From Bacteroidales bacterium MB20-C3-3 (lineage in GTDB: Bacteria; Bacteroidota; Bacteroidia; Bacteroidales; UBA932): 64,000 nt of DNA. The notes under the pieces are model-generated. The model searched no databases, was not told where the DNA came from, and saw nothing but the letters and a program-made list of their open reading frames with translations. Position numbers and translations under genes: made by a program. The stretch covers positions 992,001 to 1,056,000 of the forward strand of contig CP141202.1 of assembly GCA_035609245.1 (NCBI GenBank), in the 5' to 3' direction. Shown one piece after another: positions 17,137 to 26,430 of the stretch (positions are counted from its first letter, which is position 1; each line of letters starts with the position of its first letter).

Positions 17137-18411
17137 TTAAACATCAGATTTCCCTGCTCCAAGCTTTATAACAAGAGAGTCAAGATATTGCACTGACCTG
17201 ACAGAGTCTGCGATCTCAGCCGATCTAAGAAGCTGAACCCTATAGGCCTCCATATTCTCCTTCTTAATTGGATCTGCAGGCGGTGCCTCCATCTTAAGCG
17301 GATTTATCGGCTTTCCGTTTTGCCAAATACGGAAATCCAAATGGGGTCCGGTGGAGAGTCCTGTACTCCCAACATATCCTATCACCTCACCCTGTCTTAC
17401 CCTCTTTCCTACCTTAAGCCCCGGCGCAAATTTTGAAAGGTGCAGATAGGCTGACGAGTAAGTTGAATTATGTCTGATCTTAACTGTGTTGCCCCCTCCT
17501 CCGGCGTAAGCCCTCTGTATGACAACCCCATCTCCAATGCTCATAACAGGTGTCCCCGTTGGAGCAGCATAATCAACTCCTGTATGTGGCCTTACCACCC
17601 TGGTAACAGGGTGTCTCCTTGCATAACTGAATCCAGATGATATTCTGGAAAATTTGAGTGGAGCCTTTAAAAAAGCCTTCCTTAAATTTTCACCCTTTTC
17701 ATTCCAGTAGTTTGGTGATTCATCCTGTACAAATCTGTGGGCTTCATACATCACTCCATTGTGCCTGAAATATGCAGCGTGAATAGTCCCAATATCCAGG
17801 AGTTCATCACCGGCATAAATCTCGTCATAGACAACCATAAATGAGTCTCCCTTTTGTAATCCAAAGAAGTCAATCGTCCATGCGTATATATCAGATAATC
17901 TGTTTGCAATCAGAGGACTCATTCCTGAATTGATACAATCGTTCCAGAGAGAAGAGTTAATGGTAGCCTCTCCCACTCTGGTTTTAACGGTTACATTCAG
18001 TTCGTGGATCTCTACAAAAATTGAGTCGTGAACACCAAATGTAACAAACGAACTCTTTGTGTCCTGATAGACCAGATATGCTAGTTTTGGATTTTCATCC
18101 ATTGTATAGTAAGCTTTATAGCCATTCCCAATCCTCATTTTTTTCAAATCAAAAACTGTTCTTGCAGCCTGGGTAAGAGCATAAATATCTGCATTTTCCG
18201 CACCCAGATCTGTCAGAAGATTTGTAAAGAACTGACCTCTCCTGATTGTCCCCTCCCTGACATCAAATTCAGATACTGGTATCCCAAATTCAGTTATTAC
18301 TTCAAGACTGTCCCTTTGATTTGTGTTTACTACAGAATCTGTTCGCCCATTTTTACATGCAACTATCAGAAAAAGAAATAAAAATAGCTTCAAATATCTC
18401 ATACCATTCAT
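17137..18411 (-). CDS. M23 (LytM-type) metallopeptidase lipoprotein
   Basis: A 424-residue envelope protein with a lipoprotein signal (hydrophobic run, then V-A-C with Cys19) and a C-terminal peptidase-M23 domain (about 275-390). The zinc motif HxxxD is present (HTGVD). The second motif, normally H-x-H, reads G-P-H-L-D-F-R: the catalytic-type His is kept but the metal-ligand His is Asp. The middle region (about 45-250) is the Csd3/OapA-like N-terminal domain found in division-associated murein hydrolases. It lies beside the dcw operon, divergent from mraZ, which suits a role in cell-wall turnover at division. It could be an active endopeptidase or an activator of amidases. A second ATG three codons in is also possible as start. 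Confidence 0.9.
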   Translation of the reverse strand: MNGMRYLKLFLFLFLIVACKNGRTDSVVNTNQRDSLEVITEFGIPVSEFDVREGTIRRGQFFTNLLTDLGAENADIYALTQAARTVFDLKKMRIGNGYKAYYTMDENPKLAYLVYQDTKSSFVTFGVHDSIFVEIHELNVTVKTRVGEATINSSLWNDCINSGMSPLIANRLSDIYAWTIDFFGLQKGDSFMVVYDEIYAGDELLDIGTIHAAYFRHNGVMYEAHRFVQDESPNYWNEKGENLRKAFLKAPLKFSRISSGFSYARRHPVTRVVRPHTGVDYAAPTGTPVMSIGDGVVIQRAYAGGGGNTVKIRHNSTYSSAYLHLSKFAPGLKVGKRVRQGEVIGYVGSTGLSTGPHLDFRIWQNGKPINPLKMEAPPADPIKKENMEAYRVQLLRSAEIADSVRSVQYLDSLVIKLGAGKSDV

Positions 18412-18460
18412 TTTTTCACCACTAAGATAGGGATTTCAAATTTGTGTGTTGATAAAATTG

Positions 18461-18500
18461 TGGAAAAAAATGTAAAATAATGTAACAAAGTGGAAAACAT
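18461..18500 (+). promoter_or_regulatory. Four tandem 10-bp repeats, likely MraZ operator
   Basis: Four 10-bp units start exactly at 18461, 18471, 18481 and 18491, each beginning TGGAA or TGTAA (order: TGGAA, TGTAA, TGTAA, TGGAA). MraZ proteins are known to bind 3-4 short direct repeats at 10-bp spacing upstream of their own gene (TGGGN-N5 in E. coli). The array ends 4 nt before the mraZ -7 element, covering the polymerase -33 region, as expected for autorepression. Confidence 0.65.
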
Positions 18501-18504
18501 TTTA

Positions 18505-18512
18505 TATTTTTG
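18505..18512 (+). promoter_or_regulatory. dcw operon (mraZ) promoter -7 element
   Basis: TATTTTTG is an exact TAnnTTTG match, 35 nt before the mraZ ATG at 18548 and just after the 10-bp repeats. It supports 18548 as start over an in-frame ATG at 18524. Confidence 0.6.
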
Positions 18513-18547
18513 CATAGGTTGTAATGCGACTTGTAAAAGCTCTTAAA

Positions 18548-18994
18548 ATGGTCAAATTCATAGGTGAATATAATGCTAAGGTTGATGACAAGGGAAGACT
18601 TATTCTCCCCTCTTCATTCAAGGCTTCTATCACACCCGGAGGAGACATGAGACTGGTCCTGAAAAAGGATCTCTTCTCTGATTGCCTGGAGATGTACACA
18701 TACGAAGAGTGGACACAGGAGAGCGAACAAGTTAAATCCAGATTAAATTTCTTTAACAGGGAGCATGCCAGTTTCTGGAGAGAGTATATGAGGGAGAGGG
18801 CTATCGTAGAGCCGGATGAAAAACTCGGAAGAATAACAATTCCAAAAAAACTGCTGGAGCAGATAGGGGTAGAGAGAGAGGTGACATTTGCCGGAAACGG
18901 GCATAAGATCGAGATCTGGGCAAGAGAGGCGTATGAATCCCACAAACTCACTGACAACGACTACCTGGCGCTCGCCGAAAAAATATTAGGATAG
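18548..18994 (+). CDS. mraZ: Transcriptional regulator MraZ
   Basis: A 148-residue ring-forming AbrB-like DNA-binding protein that controls the division and cell-wall operon it heads. Two MraZ half-domains are present, each with the D-x-K-G-R / E-x-x-G-R-(I)-x-(I)-P signature (VDDKGRLILP near residue 12 and DEKLGRITIPKKL near 97). The start at 18548 gives the family's normal N-terminus (MVKFIGEY). Upstream lie four 10-bp repeats that are probably its own binding sites. It is followed after 12 nt by rsmH, as in most bacteria. Confidence 0.94.
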   Translation: MVKFIGEYNAKVDDKGRLILPSSFKASITPGGDMRLVLKKDLFSDCLEMYTYEEWTQESEQVKSRLNFFNREHASFWREYMRERAIVEPDEKLGRITIPKKLLEQIGVEREVTFAGNGHKIEIWAREAYESHKLTDNDYLALAEKILG

Positions 18995-19000
18995 GGAGGG
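18995..19000 (+). promoter_or_regulatory. Shine-Dalgarno-like site of rsmH
   Basis: GGAGGG follows the mraZ stop and lies 6 nt before the ATG at 19007. Clear Shine-Dalgarno sequences are rare in this window. It selects ATG 19007 over the TTG at 19001. Confidence 0.5.
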
Positions 19001-19006
19001 TTGCAT

Positions 19007-19918
19007 ATGAGTGAGTATCATACACCGGTTCTGCTAGAAGAGAGTGTATCCGCGATGGCTATTCGTGACGGAGGCACCTATGTTGATGCAACATTCGGCG
19101 GAGGCGGACACAGCAGGGAGATTCTTTCAAGAATGGGGAAAAATTCAAAGCTTGTTGTTTTTGACAGGGATCCCGATGCTATTGCAAATATACCGGAAGA
19201 CAAGAGGATATTTTTTGTAAATAATAATTTCAGGTTTATTCAAAATCATCTGAATTATTTAGGCATATCACAGGCTAACAGCATCCTGGCAGATTTAGGA
19301 GTATCCTCCCATCAGTTTGACACAGAGGAGCGAGGTTTCTCATTCAGATTCCATTCAAGACTTGATATGAGAATGAATCCGTTAACAAGAGAGGGAGCAG
19401 ACGGAATAGTTGCAAAGAGATCAGAGGACGAACTGGATAAGATATTCAGATTATATGGTGAAGTTGACAACAGCAGACGGGTTGCAAAGATTATATGCAG
19501 AGAGAGAGAGATTGAGCCAATTGAGACTACGACAAGGCTTAATCAGATTTTGGAGCCTGTAACTCCCAGAACAGGAGGTCATAAATATCTGGCAAAAATA
19601 TACCAGGCTCTGAGAATTGAGGTTAACGGAGAGATGAAATCTCTGGAGGGTTTTCTTTCAGGCTCTCTGAATGTGTTAAAACCGGGAGGAAGACTTGTTG
19701 TAATAACCTACCACTCTCTAGAGGACAGGATGGTTAAGAACTTTTTAAAGACAGGGAATGTCTCCGGAAAAATTGAAAAGGATTTTTACGGAAAGCAGAG
19801 TTCACCTTTTACAGTAGTTTTCAGAAAACCGATGGTGCCTGCAGAGGAGGAGATTTCAAGAAATACAAGGGCAAGAAGTGCAAAGCTGAGGGTCGCAGAA
19901 AAGATGGAGATTAACTGA
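19007..19918 (+). CDS. rsmH: 16S rRNA (cytosine1402-N4)-methyltransferase RsmH
   Basis: A 303-residue SAM-dependent methyltransferase (formerly MraW) that modifies C1402 in the ribosomal P site. The N-terminal YHTPVLLEE, the SAM-binding VDATFGGGGHSREIL, LADLGVSSHQFD and GFSFR segments and the VVITYHSLEDRMVKNF motif are all typical. Second gene of the dcw operon. The start at ATG 19007 is supported by the upstream GGAGGG. ATG of the next gene begins 2 nt after its stop (TGAAATG). Confidence 0.96.
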   Translation: MSEYHTPVLLEESVSAMAIRDGGTYVDATFGGGGHSREILSRMGKNSKLVVFDRDPDAIANIPEDKRIFFVNNNFRFIQNHLNYLGISQANSILADLGVSSHQFDTEERGFSFRFHSRLDMRMNPLTREGADGIVAKRSEDELDKIFRLYGEVDNSRRVAKIICREREIEPIETTTRLNQILEPVTPRTGGHKYLAKIYQALRIEVNGEMKSLEGFLSGSLNVLKPGGRLVVITYHSLEDRMVKNFLKTGNVSGKIEKDFYGKQSSPFTVVFRKPMVPAEEEISRNTRARSAKLRVAEKMEIN

Positions 19919-19919
19919 A

Positions 19920-20240
19920 ATGGCAAAAAAGAGATGGGTTTCAGAGATAATGGGTGGTCAGATTCTTATTCACAGCGGAATTCTGCAGCAGCTTGGTTTT
20001 GTATTATATCTCTTTGCGCTTGTGATTTTTTACATATCTCTCAATTTTAACATTGAGAGCAAATTAATAACTGAGAGACATAACCAGAGGGAACTTAAAA
20101 ACCTTAAGGCAGATTACACAGGAAAAAGGGCCAGACTGCTTTATATGAGTAAAAAAACCGAGATAGAGAGAAGGCTTACAGAATCAGGCTCCGAGTTGAA
20201 ATCTCCGTCTAACCCACCTGCTTATATCAAACTTGACTGA
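19920..20240 (+). CDS. ftsL: FtsL-like division protein
   Basis: A 106-residue bitopic membrane protein: a basic cytoplasmic N-terminus, one TM helix at about 25-43 and a periplasmic part with a heptad-like region (about 48-90, RHNQRELKNLKADYTGKRA). Sequence similarity to FtsL is always low, so the call rests on size, topology and position between rsmH and ftsI, the invariant place of ftsL. FtsL forms a complex with FtsB and FtsQ and activates FtsW/FtsI. No ftsB is seen in the window. Confidence 0.8.
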   Translation: MAKKRWVSEIMGGQILIHSGILQQLGFVLYLFALVIFYISLNFNIESKLITERHNQRELKNLKADYTGKRARLLYMSKKTEIERRLTESGSELKSPSNPPAYIKLD

Positions 20241-20242
20241 AT

Positions 20243-22360
20243 ATGAAGGACATAATATCAAGGATTGGTGTAATATACTTCTTTATGGTACTGTTTGGCC
20301 TGATTGTAATTGGCCGGATAGTACATCTGCAGTTTTTTGCAGATCTTCCTGTAAGTTCTGAGGAGATATCATTCAGAACCGAGGAGATTGAGGCTGTAAG
20401 AGGAAGTATCCTTGCAAGGGACGGCAGATCCCTGGCCAGTTCTGTACCATATTATCAGATAAGGATGGATTGCGTTTTCCCGGAGGAGACACTTTTTAAC
20501 AACAATATTGATTCTCTTTCAATTGCTCTCTCCGGCTTCTTTAAGGATAAGAGTGCAGCCCAGTATAAAAGCGACCTGCTCTCTGCAAGAAAAAAGGGAA
20601 ACAGATACAAGGCAATAGGCAACAGGCTTGTTGACTACTCGGAAATGATGGAGGTGCGGATGTTTCCTTTGTTTAGAGAGAGAAGCAACAGAGGAGGATT
20701 TATCAGCGAACAGAAAAATAAAAGAAATAATCCTTACGGAAGACTGGCATACAGAACCATCGGCTTTATAAACTCAAATGGTGTTGGTGTGGGGATTGAG
20801 GGTAGCTACGACTACTACCTTAAAGGGATACCCGGAAAGCAGACTGTTCAGCGACTACTTGGAGGTGAGTGGATGCCTGTAAACGAGGAGGAGACTATTA
20901 TGCCTCAGGATGGCATGGATGTCAGAACTACCATTGACATTGAAATCCAGGAGGCTGCAGAAAATGCGCTGAGAAATCAGCTCTCACTGTCAGATGTTTT
21001 TGAAGGTGCTACTGCAATAGTTATTGAAGTAAAGACAGGTGCTGTCAGAGCAATTACAAATATGAAAAAAATGGACAACGGTGAGTTTGATGAGTCATTT
21101 AACTATGCTATAAGTCAGGCAACTGAGCCGGGTTCTACTTTTAAGCTTGCAACTCTGGTAGCCCTTATAGAGGATGGTTATGTAAATCTTGAGACTCCTG
21201 TTGATGCAGGAAACGGCAGATGGAAATACAGTACAAAAGAGTTTACTGATGTTACAAAGGGTGGTTACGGACTGATAGATGTAAGAAAGGCCTTTGAGAA
21301 ATCATCCAATGTTGCATTTGCCAAACTTGCAGTTGAATATTATGCAAACAACGAAAAGAAGTATGTGGACAGACTTCACAATATGAAGATTGGAGAAAAA
21401 TTCAATCTAGATATTATGGGTGAAGGCAGATCGGTTATTCACTCACCTGGAGATGCTATGTGGAGTAAGCTTACCCTTCCGATGATGGCAATGGGTTATG
21501 CCTCTCTTATTACTCCTCTTCACACTCTGGCATTTTACAATGCGATAGCTAACGGGGGAAAAATGATGAAGCCATATTTTGTGGAAAGTTTACAGAAACA
21601 TGGTGAAGTTGAAAAGATATTTGAGCCTCAGGAGATGAGTGGTTCAATTTGCTCTCAATCTACAATTAAGCTTGTACATGAAGCCCTGAGAGGAGTTGTT
21701 GAGCATGGCACAGGAAAAGGGATTAATGATCCAAGATATAAAATCTCAGGAAAAACAGGTACTGCGCAAATAGCTTTTGACGGAAGATACATAGATTCCC
21801 AGGGATACAGAAAGCATCAGGCCTCATTTGCCGGATTCTTTCCAAGTGATGACCCAAAATACTCTGCAATAGTGGTCCTCTACACAAATAAAACTAGGGC
21901 AAACTTTTACGGAGGTTCTTGGGCTGCTCCTGTATTCAAACAAATTTCTGACAGAATATTCGTTAACAATCCTCAATGGGGAGAGCCCGTTAAAGGTGAT
22001 GGGAAAAGTACTCCATCATACGCAAAGGTTTTGTCTGGAAATAGTGAAGAGATTAAGAAAATTGCAAAACAAATCCCTTCAACCAAAGTAAATTTCGCAC
22101 TCCCCGGAGAGTGGGTCAATATTGAAAAAGACTCGCTTGAAAGAGTTGTTGCCAGGGAGTTAAGGGAGGTTGCAGATAGTGTTCCAAGTGTATTGAATAT
22201 GGGGTTAAAAGATGCTCTTTATCTGCTTGAGAACAAGGGTTACAGAGTAAAATTCTCCGGAAAGGGAAGAGTAATTACTCAAAACCCACTTCCGGGAAGC
22301 GGCCTGGAAAAAAACGGAATAATTAACATAGAACTTTCTGAGAGGTATGAAACTGACTAA
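20243..22360 (+). CDS. ftsI: Septal peptidoglycan transpeptidase FtsI (PBP3) with PASTA domain
   Basis: A 705-residue class B penicillin-binding protein. One TM helix at about 10-27, a dimerisation/pedestal domain at about 45-215, and a transpeptidase domain with active-site S298-T-F-K301, S354-S-N356 and a K-T-G motif in SGKTGTAQIAF. The last 65 or so residues are a PASTA domain (VPSVLNMGLKDALYLLENKGY), common in FtsI of this phylum and Gram-positives but absent from E. coli FtsI. It crosslinks septal murein with FtsW. Its end overlaps murE by 14 bases. Confidence 0.95.
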   Translation: MKDIISRIGVIYFFMVLFGLIVIGRIVHLQFFADLPVSSEEISFRTEEIEAVRGSILARDGRSLASSVPYYQIRMDCVFPEETLFNNNIDSLSIALSGFFKDKSAAQYKSDLLSARKKGNRYKAIGNRLVDYSEMMEVRMFPLFRERSNRGGFISEQKNKRNNPYGRLAYRTIGFINSNGVGVGIEGSYDYYLKGIPGKQTVQRLLGGEWMPVNEEETIMPQDGMDVRTTIDIEIQEAAENALRNQLSLSDVFEGATAIVIEVKTGAVRAITNMKKMDNGEFDESFNYAISQATEPGSTFKLATLVALIEDGYVNLETPVDAGNGRWKYSTKEFTDVTKGGYGLIDVRKAFEKSSNVAFAKLAVEYYANNEKKYVDRLHNMKIGEKFNLDIMGEGRSVIHSPGDAMWSKLTLPMMAMGYASLITPLHTLAFYNAIANGGKMMKPYFVESLQKHGEVEKIFEPQEMSGSICSQSTIKLVHEALRGVVEHGTGKGINDPRYKISGKTGTAQIAFDGRYIDSQGYRKHQASFAGFFPSDDPKYSAIVVLYTNKTRANFYGGSWAAPVFKQISDRIFVNNPQWGEPVKGDGKSTPSYAKVLSGNSEEIKKIAKQIPSTKVNFALPGEWVNIEKDSLERVVARELREVADSVPSVLNMGLKDALYLLENKGYRVKFSGKGRVITQNPLPGSGLEKNGIINIELSERYETD

Positions 22361-23804
22361 TATATTAAATGGCATTGATCTAATTGAAGTTACCGGAGGT
22401 TCACCTGAGATGTGTGAAATTACTGGTATATGCTTTGATTCAAGATGTTGTACACCTGGTTCACTTTTCATTGCTCAGAGAGGCTCTGCATCTGACGGAC
22501 ATCTGTTCATTAACGCAGCACTTGAGAGTGGCGCTGCTGCTGTTTTGTGCGAAGAGATGCCATCAGAGAGATCCAATGGAGTTGTTATAAAAATTAAAGA
22601 TACTCACTCTGCTCTGGGTATTGCATCTTCAAATTTCTATGACAGACCTTCAGAGAAGATGAAAGTTGTCGGTATTACAGGAACAAATGGCAAAACCACA
22701 ACAGCAACTCTTTTATTCAGAGTATTCAGAGCTCTTGGATATAAATGCGGGCTTCTCTCTACAATAGCAAATTATATTGAAGAGAGAGAGGTGAGTGCAA
22801 CTCATACAACTCCTGATCCTGTACAGCTAAACAGATTAATGGCAGAGATGGCATTTGAGGGTTGTGAATTCTGTTTTATGGAGGTGAGTTCTCACTCCCT
22901 TGATCAGAAGAGGGTGGCAGGTATTGAATTTGCGGGAGGCCTCTTTTCTAACATTACACACGACCATCTTGACTATCATAAAACCTTTGCTGAATACATC
23001 AGAGTTAAGAAGAGTTTCTTTGATAATCTTAGTCCAAATTCCTTTGCATTGACTAACATTGATGACAAAAATGGTATGGTAATGCTTCAGAACTCTGCAG
23101 CATCAAAATATACATACTCATGTCAATCTCCGGCAAATTTTAACTGCAGAATAATTGAAAGCACACTGGACGGAATGCTTTTGAATATTGGCGGTAAAGA
23201 GGTCTGGACAAGATTCATAGGCGGTCACAATGCTTACAATATTCTGGCAGTATACTCAGCAGCCATTCTGCTGGGAGCAAAGGAGGATGAACTCCTTGTT
23301 GAGATTAGCAATCTCTCCAGCGTTGCAGGAAGGCTCGAATATCTCAAGGGGGGTGAAGAGATTACTGCTGTTGTAGACTATGCCCACACACCTGATGCAC
23401 TTGAAAATGTTCTTAAAACATTAAAAGATTGCGCTGAAGGCAAAGAGATTGTAACTGTATTTGGATGTGGAGGAAACAGAGACAAAACTAAAAGGCCAGA
23501 GATGGCAGAGGTCTCGGCAAGATACTCTGACAGAGTAGTTGTTACTTCTGACAATCCAAGATTTGAGGAGCCTGAAGCCATTATTGATGATATAAGAAAA
23601 GGATTCTCTGTAAAAGATATGGGAAAGACTCTATTCATAACTGACAGAAGAGAGGCTATAAGAACAGCTTTGATAATGGCTAAGCCTGGCAGTATTGTAC
23701 TGATAGCCGGTAAAGGGCATGAAAACTACCAGGATGTCAAGGGTGTGAAGCACCATTTTGACGATAAGGAGGAGATTAATAACCTATTCAATCAAAAAAG
23801 TTAG
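22347..23804 (+). CDS. murE: UDP-MurNAc-tripeptide synthetase MurE (meso-DAP-type)
   Basis: A 485-residue Mur ligase that adds the third residue to UDP-MurNAc-L-Ala-D-Glu. The P-loop TGTNGKTT is at 111-118, with the HTTPDP and NITHDHLDYH segments of the central domain. The third-domain specificity motif is DNPR (402-405), which is found in meso-diaminopimelate ligases; lysine ligases have a different sequence here. The cell wall is thus predicted to be DAP-type, as usual for Gram-negatives. murF is not next to it, although it often is in other phyla. It overlaps ftsI by 14 bases and precedes mraY by 3 nt. Confidence 0.95.
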   Translation: MKLTNILNGIDLIEVTGGSPEMCEITGICFDSRCCTPGSLFIAQRGSASDGHLFINAALESGAAAVLCEEMPSERSNGVVIKIKDTHSALGIASSNFYDRPSEKMKVVGITGTNGKTTTATLLFRVFRALGYKCGLLSTIANYIEEREVSATHTTPDPVQLNRLMAEMAFEGCEFCFMEVSSHSLDQKRVAGIEFAGGLFSNITHDHLDYHKTFAEYIRVKKSFFDNLSPNSFALTNIDDKNGMVMLQNSAASKYTYSCQSPANFNCRIIESTLDGMLLNIGGKEVWTRFIGGHNAYNILAVYSAAILLGAKEDELLVEISNLSSVAGRLEYLKGGEEITAVVDYAHTPDALENVLKTLKDCAEGKEIVTVFGCGGNRDKTKRPEMAEVSARYSDRVVVTSDNPRFEEPEAIIDDIRKGFSVKDMGKTLFITDRREAIRTALIMAKPGSIVLIAGKGHENYQDVKGVKHHFDDKEEINNLFNQKS

Positions 23805-23807
23805 AAG

Positions 23808-25088
23808 ATGATTTACAATTTGTTTGATTATTTGCAAGAATCTGTTGATTTCCCCGGCTTGGGTTTGTTTAGGTATATTTCATTCAGAGCTATATCTGCA
23901 GTAATTCTTTCTATGCTTATTGCTCTGTTTGTTGGGAAAAGGATTATAAACAAACTTGCAAAAAGGCAGATTGGCGAAAGTATCCGGGACCTGGGACTGG
24001 AGGGTCAGATGTCAAAGAAGGGAACTCCAACAATGGGGGGTATTATAATACTTGTCTCTCTTCTTATTCCTGCTGTTCTTCTGGGTGATCTTACAAATAT
24101 TTATGTTCAGCTGATGATTCTTACAGCCGTATGGCTCGGCTTAATCGGATTTATGGACGACTACATAAAAGTATTTAAAAAGAATAAAGAGGGGCTGCAG
24201 GGGAAATTTAAGATATTCGGGCAGGTAGGACTTGGTCTTATAGTGGGAGTAAGCCTCTACCTGAGTGATCAGGCTGTTGTTAGGGTCCCTTCAAGTGAAT
24301 TGGTAAAGGAGGCTCATGCTGAGGTAATTTCACAGGAGGGGTTTACAGACAAGGTTGAGTATTTCAAAGATGAAAAAAGCACCAAAACTACAATCCCTTT
24401 TGTGAAAGACAACGAGTTTGATTATGCCTGGCTCTCTCCGGTGAAGGGAGAAATAGGACAGAAAGTGGGCTGGGTTATCTATGTTCTAATGGTCATTTTC
24501 ATTGTAACAGCTGTTTCAAATGGCACCAATTTGACAGACGGGATGGACGGGCTCACAACTGGAATATCTGCAATTGTTGGAGTAACTCTGGCAATTCTTG
24601 CCTATCTGTCAGGTAATATAATTTATGCCAATTATCTCAATATAATGTATATACCAAATACAGGAGAGCTTGTTGTGGTTCTTGCCGCGTTTATTGGCGC
24701 GCTCGTAGGCTTTTTATGGTATAACTCCTATCCTGCTCAGGTTTTTATGGGAGATACAGGCTCACTTGCAATAGGTGGTATCATTGCTGTAGCGGCAATA
24801 ATGATAAGGAAGGAACTTCTGATTCCTGTTCTGTGCGGAATTTTCTTTGTAGAGAGCATCTCTGTAATAGTACAGAGGCTCTACTTCAAATATACAAGAA
24901 TTAAATACGGAGAGGGCGTAAGAATTTTCAGGATGGCTCCTTTGCACCACCACTTTCAGAAAGAGGGTGTACCTGCTCTGATCCAGAGACCAAGAAGAGC
25001 ACTTCCTGAGGCAAAAATTGTTGCCCGCTTCTGGATTATTGCAATAATTCTTGCTGTTTTATCAATAGTAACTTTGAAAATTAGATAG
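23808..25088 (+). CDS. mraY: Phospho-MurNAc-pentapeptide transferase MraY
   Basis: A 426-residue polytopic enzyme that transfers phospho-MurNAc-pentapeptide to undecaprenyl phosphate, making lipid I. The motifs [10 protein letters not shown], the Asp-rich [20 protein letters not shown] and [11 protein letters not shown], and the HHHFQKEG motif are intact. It is about 65 residues longer than E. coli MraY because of a hydrophilic insertion near residues 160-215, between membrane helices, typical of Bacteroidota MraY. The insert is lysine- and acid-rich and probably faces the periplasm. Confidence 0.96.
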   Translation: MIYNLFDYLQESVDFPGLGLFRYISFRAISAVILSMLIALFVGKRIINKLAKRQIGESIRDLGLEGQMSKKGTPTMGGIIILVSLLIPAVLLGDLTNIYVQLMILTAVWLGLIGFMDDYIKVFKKNKEGLQGKFKIFGQVGLGLIVGVSLYLSDQAVVRVPSSELVKEAHAEVISQEGFTDKVEYFKDEKSTKTTIPFVKDNEFDYAWLSPVKGEIGQKVGWVIYVLMVIFIVTAVSNGTNLTDGMDGLTTGISAIVGVTLAILAYLSGNIIYANYLNIMYIPNTGELVVVLAAFIGALVGFLWYNSYPAQVFMGDTGSLAIGGIIAVAAIMIRKELLIPVLCGIFFVESISVIVQRLYFKYTRIKYGEGVRIFRMAPLHHHFQKEGVPALIQRPRRALPEAKIVARFWIIAIILAVLSIVTLKIR

Positions 25089-25090
25089 AT

Positions 25091-26425
25091 ATGTCAAAAG
25101 TAGTAGTTCTTGGCGGAGGAGAGAGTGGTGTTGGAGCAGCTGTATTAGCAATAGTTAAGGGACACGAAACATTCCTTTCTGACTGCAATATGCTGCAGGA
25201 CGATGCTAAAGCAATGCTTGAGCGGTTTAACATCCCTTACGAAGAGGGCGGTCACACAAGAGAGAGGATCCTTGATGCCGATGAGGTTATTAAAAGCCCG
25301 GGGATTCCTGATACAGTGCCTATTATGGATGAAATTTTCTCTGTGGGAATTCCGGTTATTTCAGAAATAGAATTTGCAGGAAGATATGACAGCTCCAAGA
25401 AAATATGCATTACCGGAAGTAACGGCAAGACTACCACAACATCAATTATATACTTTTTAATGAAAAATGCCGGTCTTAATGTTGGTTTAGCCGGAAATAT
25501 CGGTCAAAGCTATGCATTCCAGGTGGCAACGAAGAAACATGACTACTATGTACTGGAACTCAGTAGCTTCCAGCTGGAGGGTATGTATGAATTCAAGGCA
25601 GACATTGCTGTTCTGCTAAACATAACACCCGATCATCTGGACAGGTATGATAATAAAATGGAGAATTACATTAAGGCAAAATTCAGGATAACAAGAAATA
25701 TGTCTTCAGATGATTGTTTCATATTCTGTGCTGATGATGAAATAAGCATATCTCACCTTAATAAAATTGTACTGCAGGCAAAGCAACTACCATTCAGCCA
25801 GACTACAGAGGTTGAGGAGGGTGCATACATGAAAGACGAACAAATGCATGTAGTTTATAACAGCGAAGAGTACACAATGTTTGTAAATGAGCTCTCTCTT
25901 CAGGGAAAACACAATATATACAACTCAATGGCTGCTGCCATCACAGGCAAAGTACTTAAAATCAGCAATAATGTACTCAGAGAGAGCCTCTCCAGTTTTA
26001 AAGGAGTTGAGCACAGGCTGGAGAATGTTCTAAAAGTAAAGAATGTACTTTATATCAATGATTCAAAAGCGACAAATGTAAACTCAACCTGGTATGCCCT
26101 TGAAAGTATGAAGACAAATATTGTATGGATAGCAGGTGGAAAAGACAAGGGAAATGATTATACTCCGCTGTACGACCTTGTAAAAGACAAAGTACGGGTT
26201 CTTATTTGTATGGGAGTTAATAATACCCGCCTTCACGAAGAGTTCGGAGAGATGGTTGATGAAATATATGATGCGGGATCTGCCAAAGAGGCTGTAGAGA
26301 TAGCATACAGATGTGCTAAACCCGGAGAGAGCGTACTTCTCTCTCCTGCCTGTGCAAGTTTTGATTTGTTCAGGAATTATGAAGACAGAGGAAAACAATT
26401 CAAGGAGGCTGTAGCCTCACTTTAA
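25091..26425 (+). CDS. murD: UDP-MurNAc-L-Ala:D-Glu ligase MurD
   Basis: A 444-residue Mur ligase adding D-glutamate to UDP-MurNAc-L-alanine in the cytoplasm. N-terminal Rossmann-like domain (VVLGGGESGVGAA), P-loop GSNGKTTT, central LNITPDHLDRY and C-terminal domain (YINDSKATNVNSTWYAL, WIAGGKDKGND, LLSPACASFDLF). Start is 2 nt after the mraY stop and the ftsW ATG follows after 5 nt. Length and motifs are normal. Confidence 0.96.
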   Translation: MSKVVVLGGGESGVGAAVLAIVKGHETFLSDCNMLQDDAKAMLERFNIPYEEGGHTRERILDADEVIKSPGIPDTVPIMDEIFSVGIPVISEIEFAGRYDSSKKICITGSNGKTTTTSIIYFLMKNAGLNVGLAGNIGQSYAFQVATKKHDYYVLELSSFQLEGMYEFKADIAVLLNITPDHLDRYDNKMENYIKAKFRITRNMSSDDCFIFCADDEISISHLNKIVLQAKQLPFSQTTEVEEGAYMKDEQMHVVYNSEEYTMFVNELSLQGKHNIYNSMAAAITGKVLKISNNVLRESLSSFKGVEHRLENVLKVKNVLYINDSKATNVNSTWYALESMKTNIVWIAGGKDKGNDYTPLYDLVKDKVRVLICMGVNNTRLHEEFGEMVDEIYDAGSAKEAVEIAYRCAKPGESVLLSPACASFDLFRNYEDRGKQFKEAVASL

Positions 26426-26430
26426 AAGTT

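Noticed and set aside
17137-18411. M23 gene as a pseudogene because of the H-L-D motif
   Set aside because: The frame is full length with a proper lipoprotein signal and other motifs conserved, so it is probably a functional variant.
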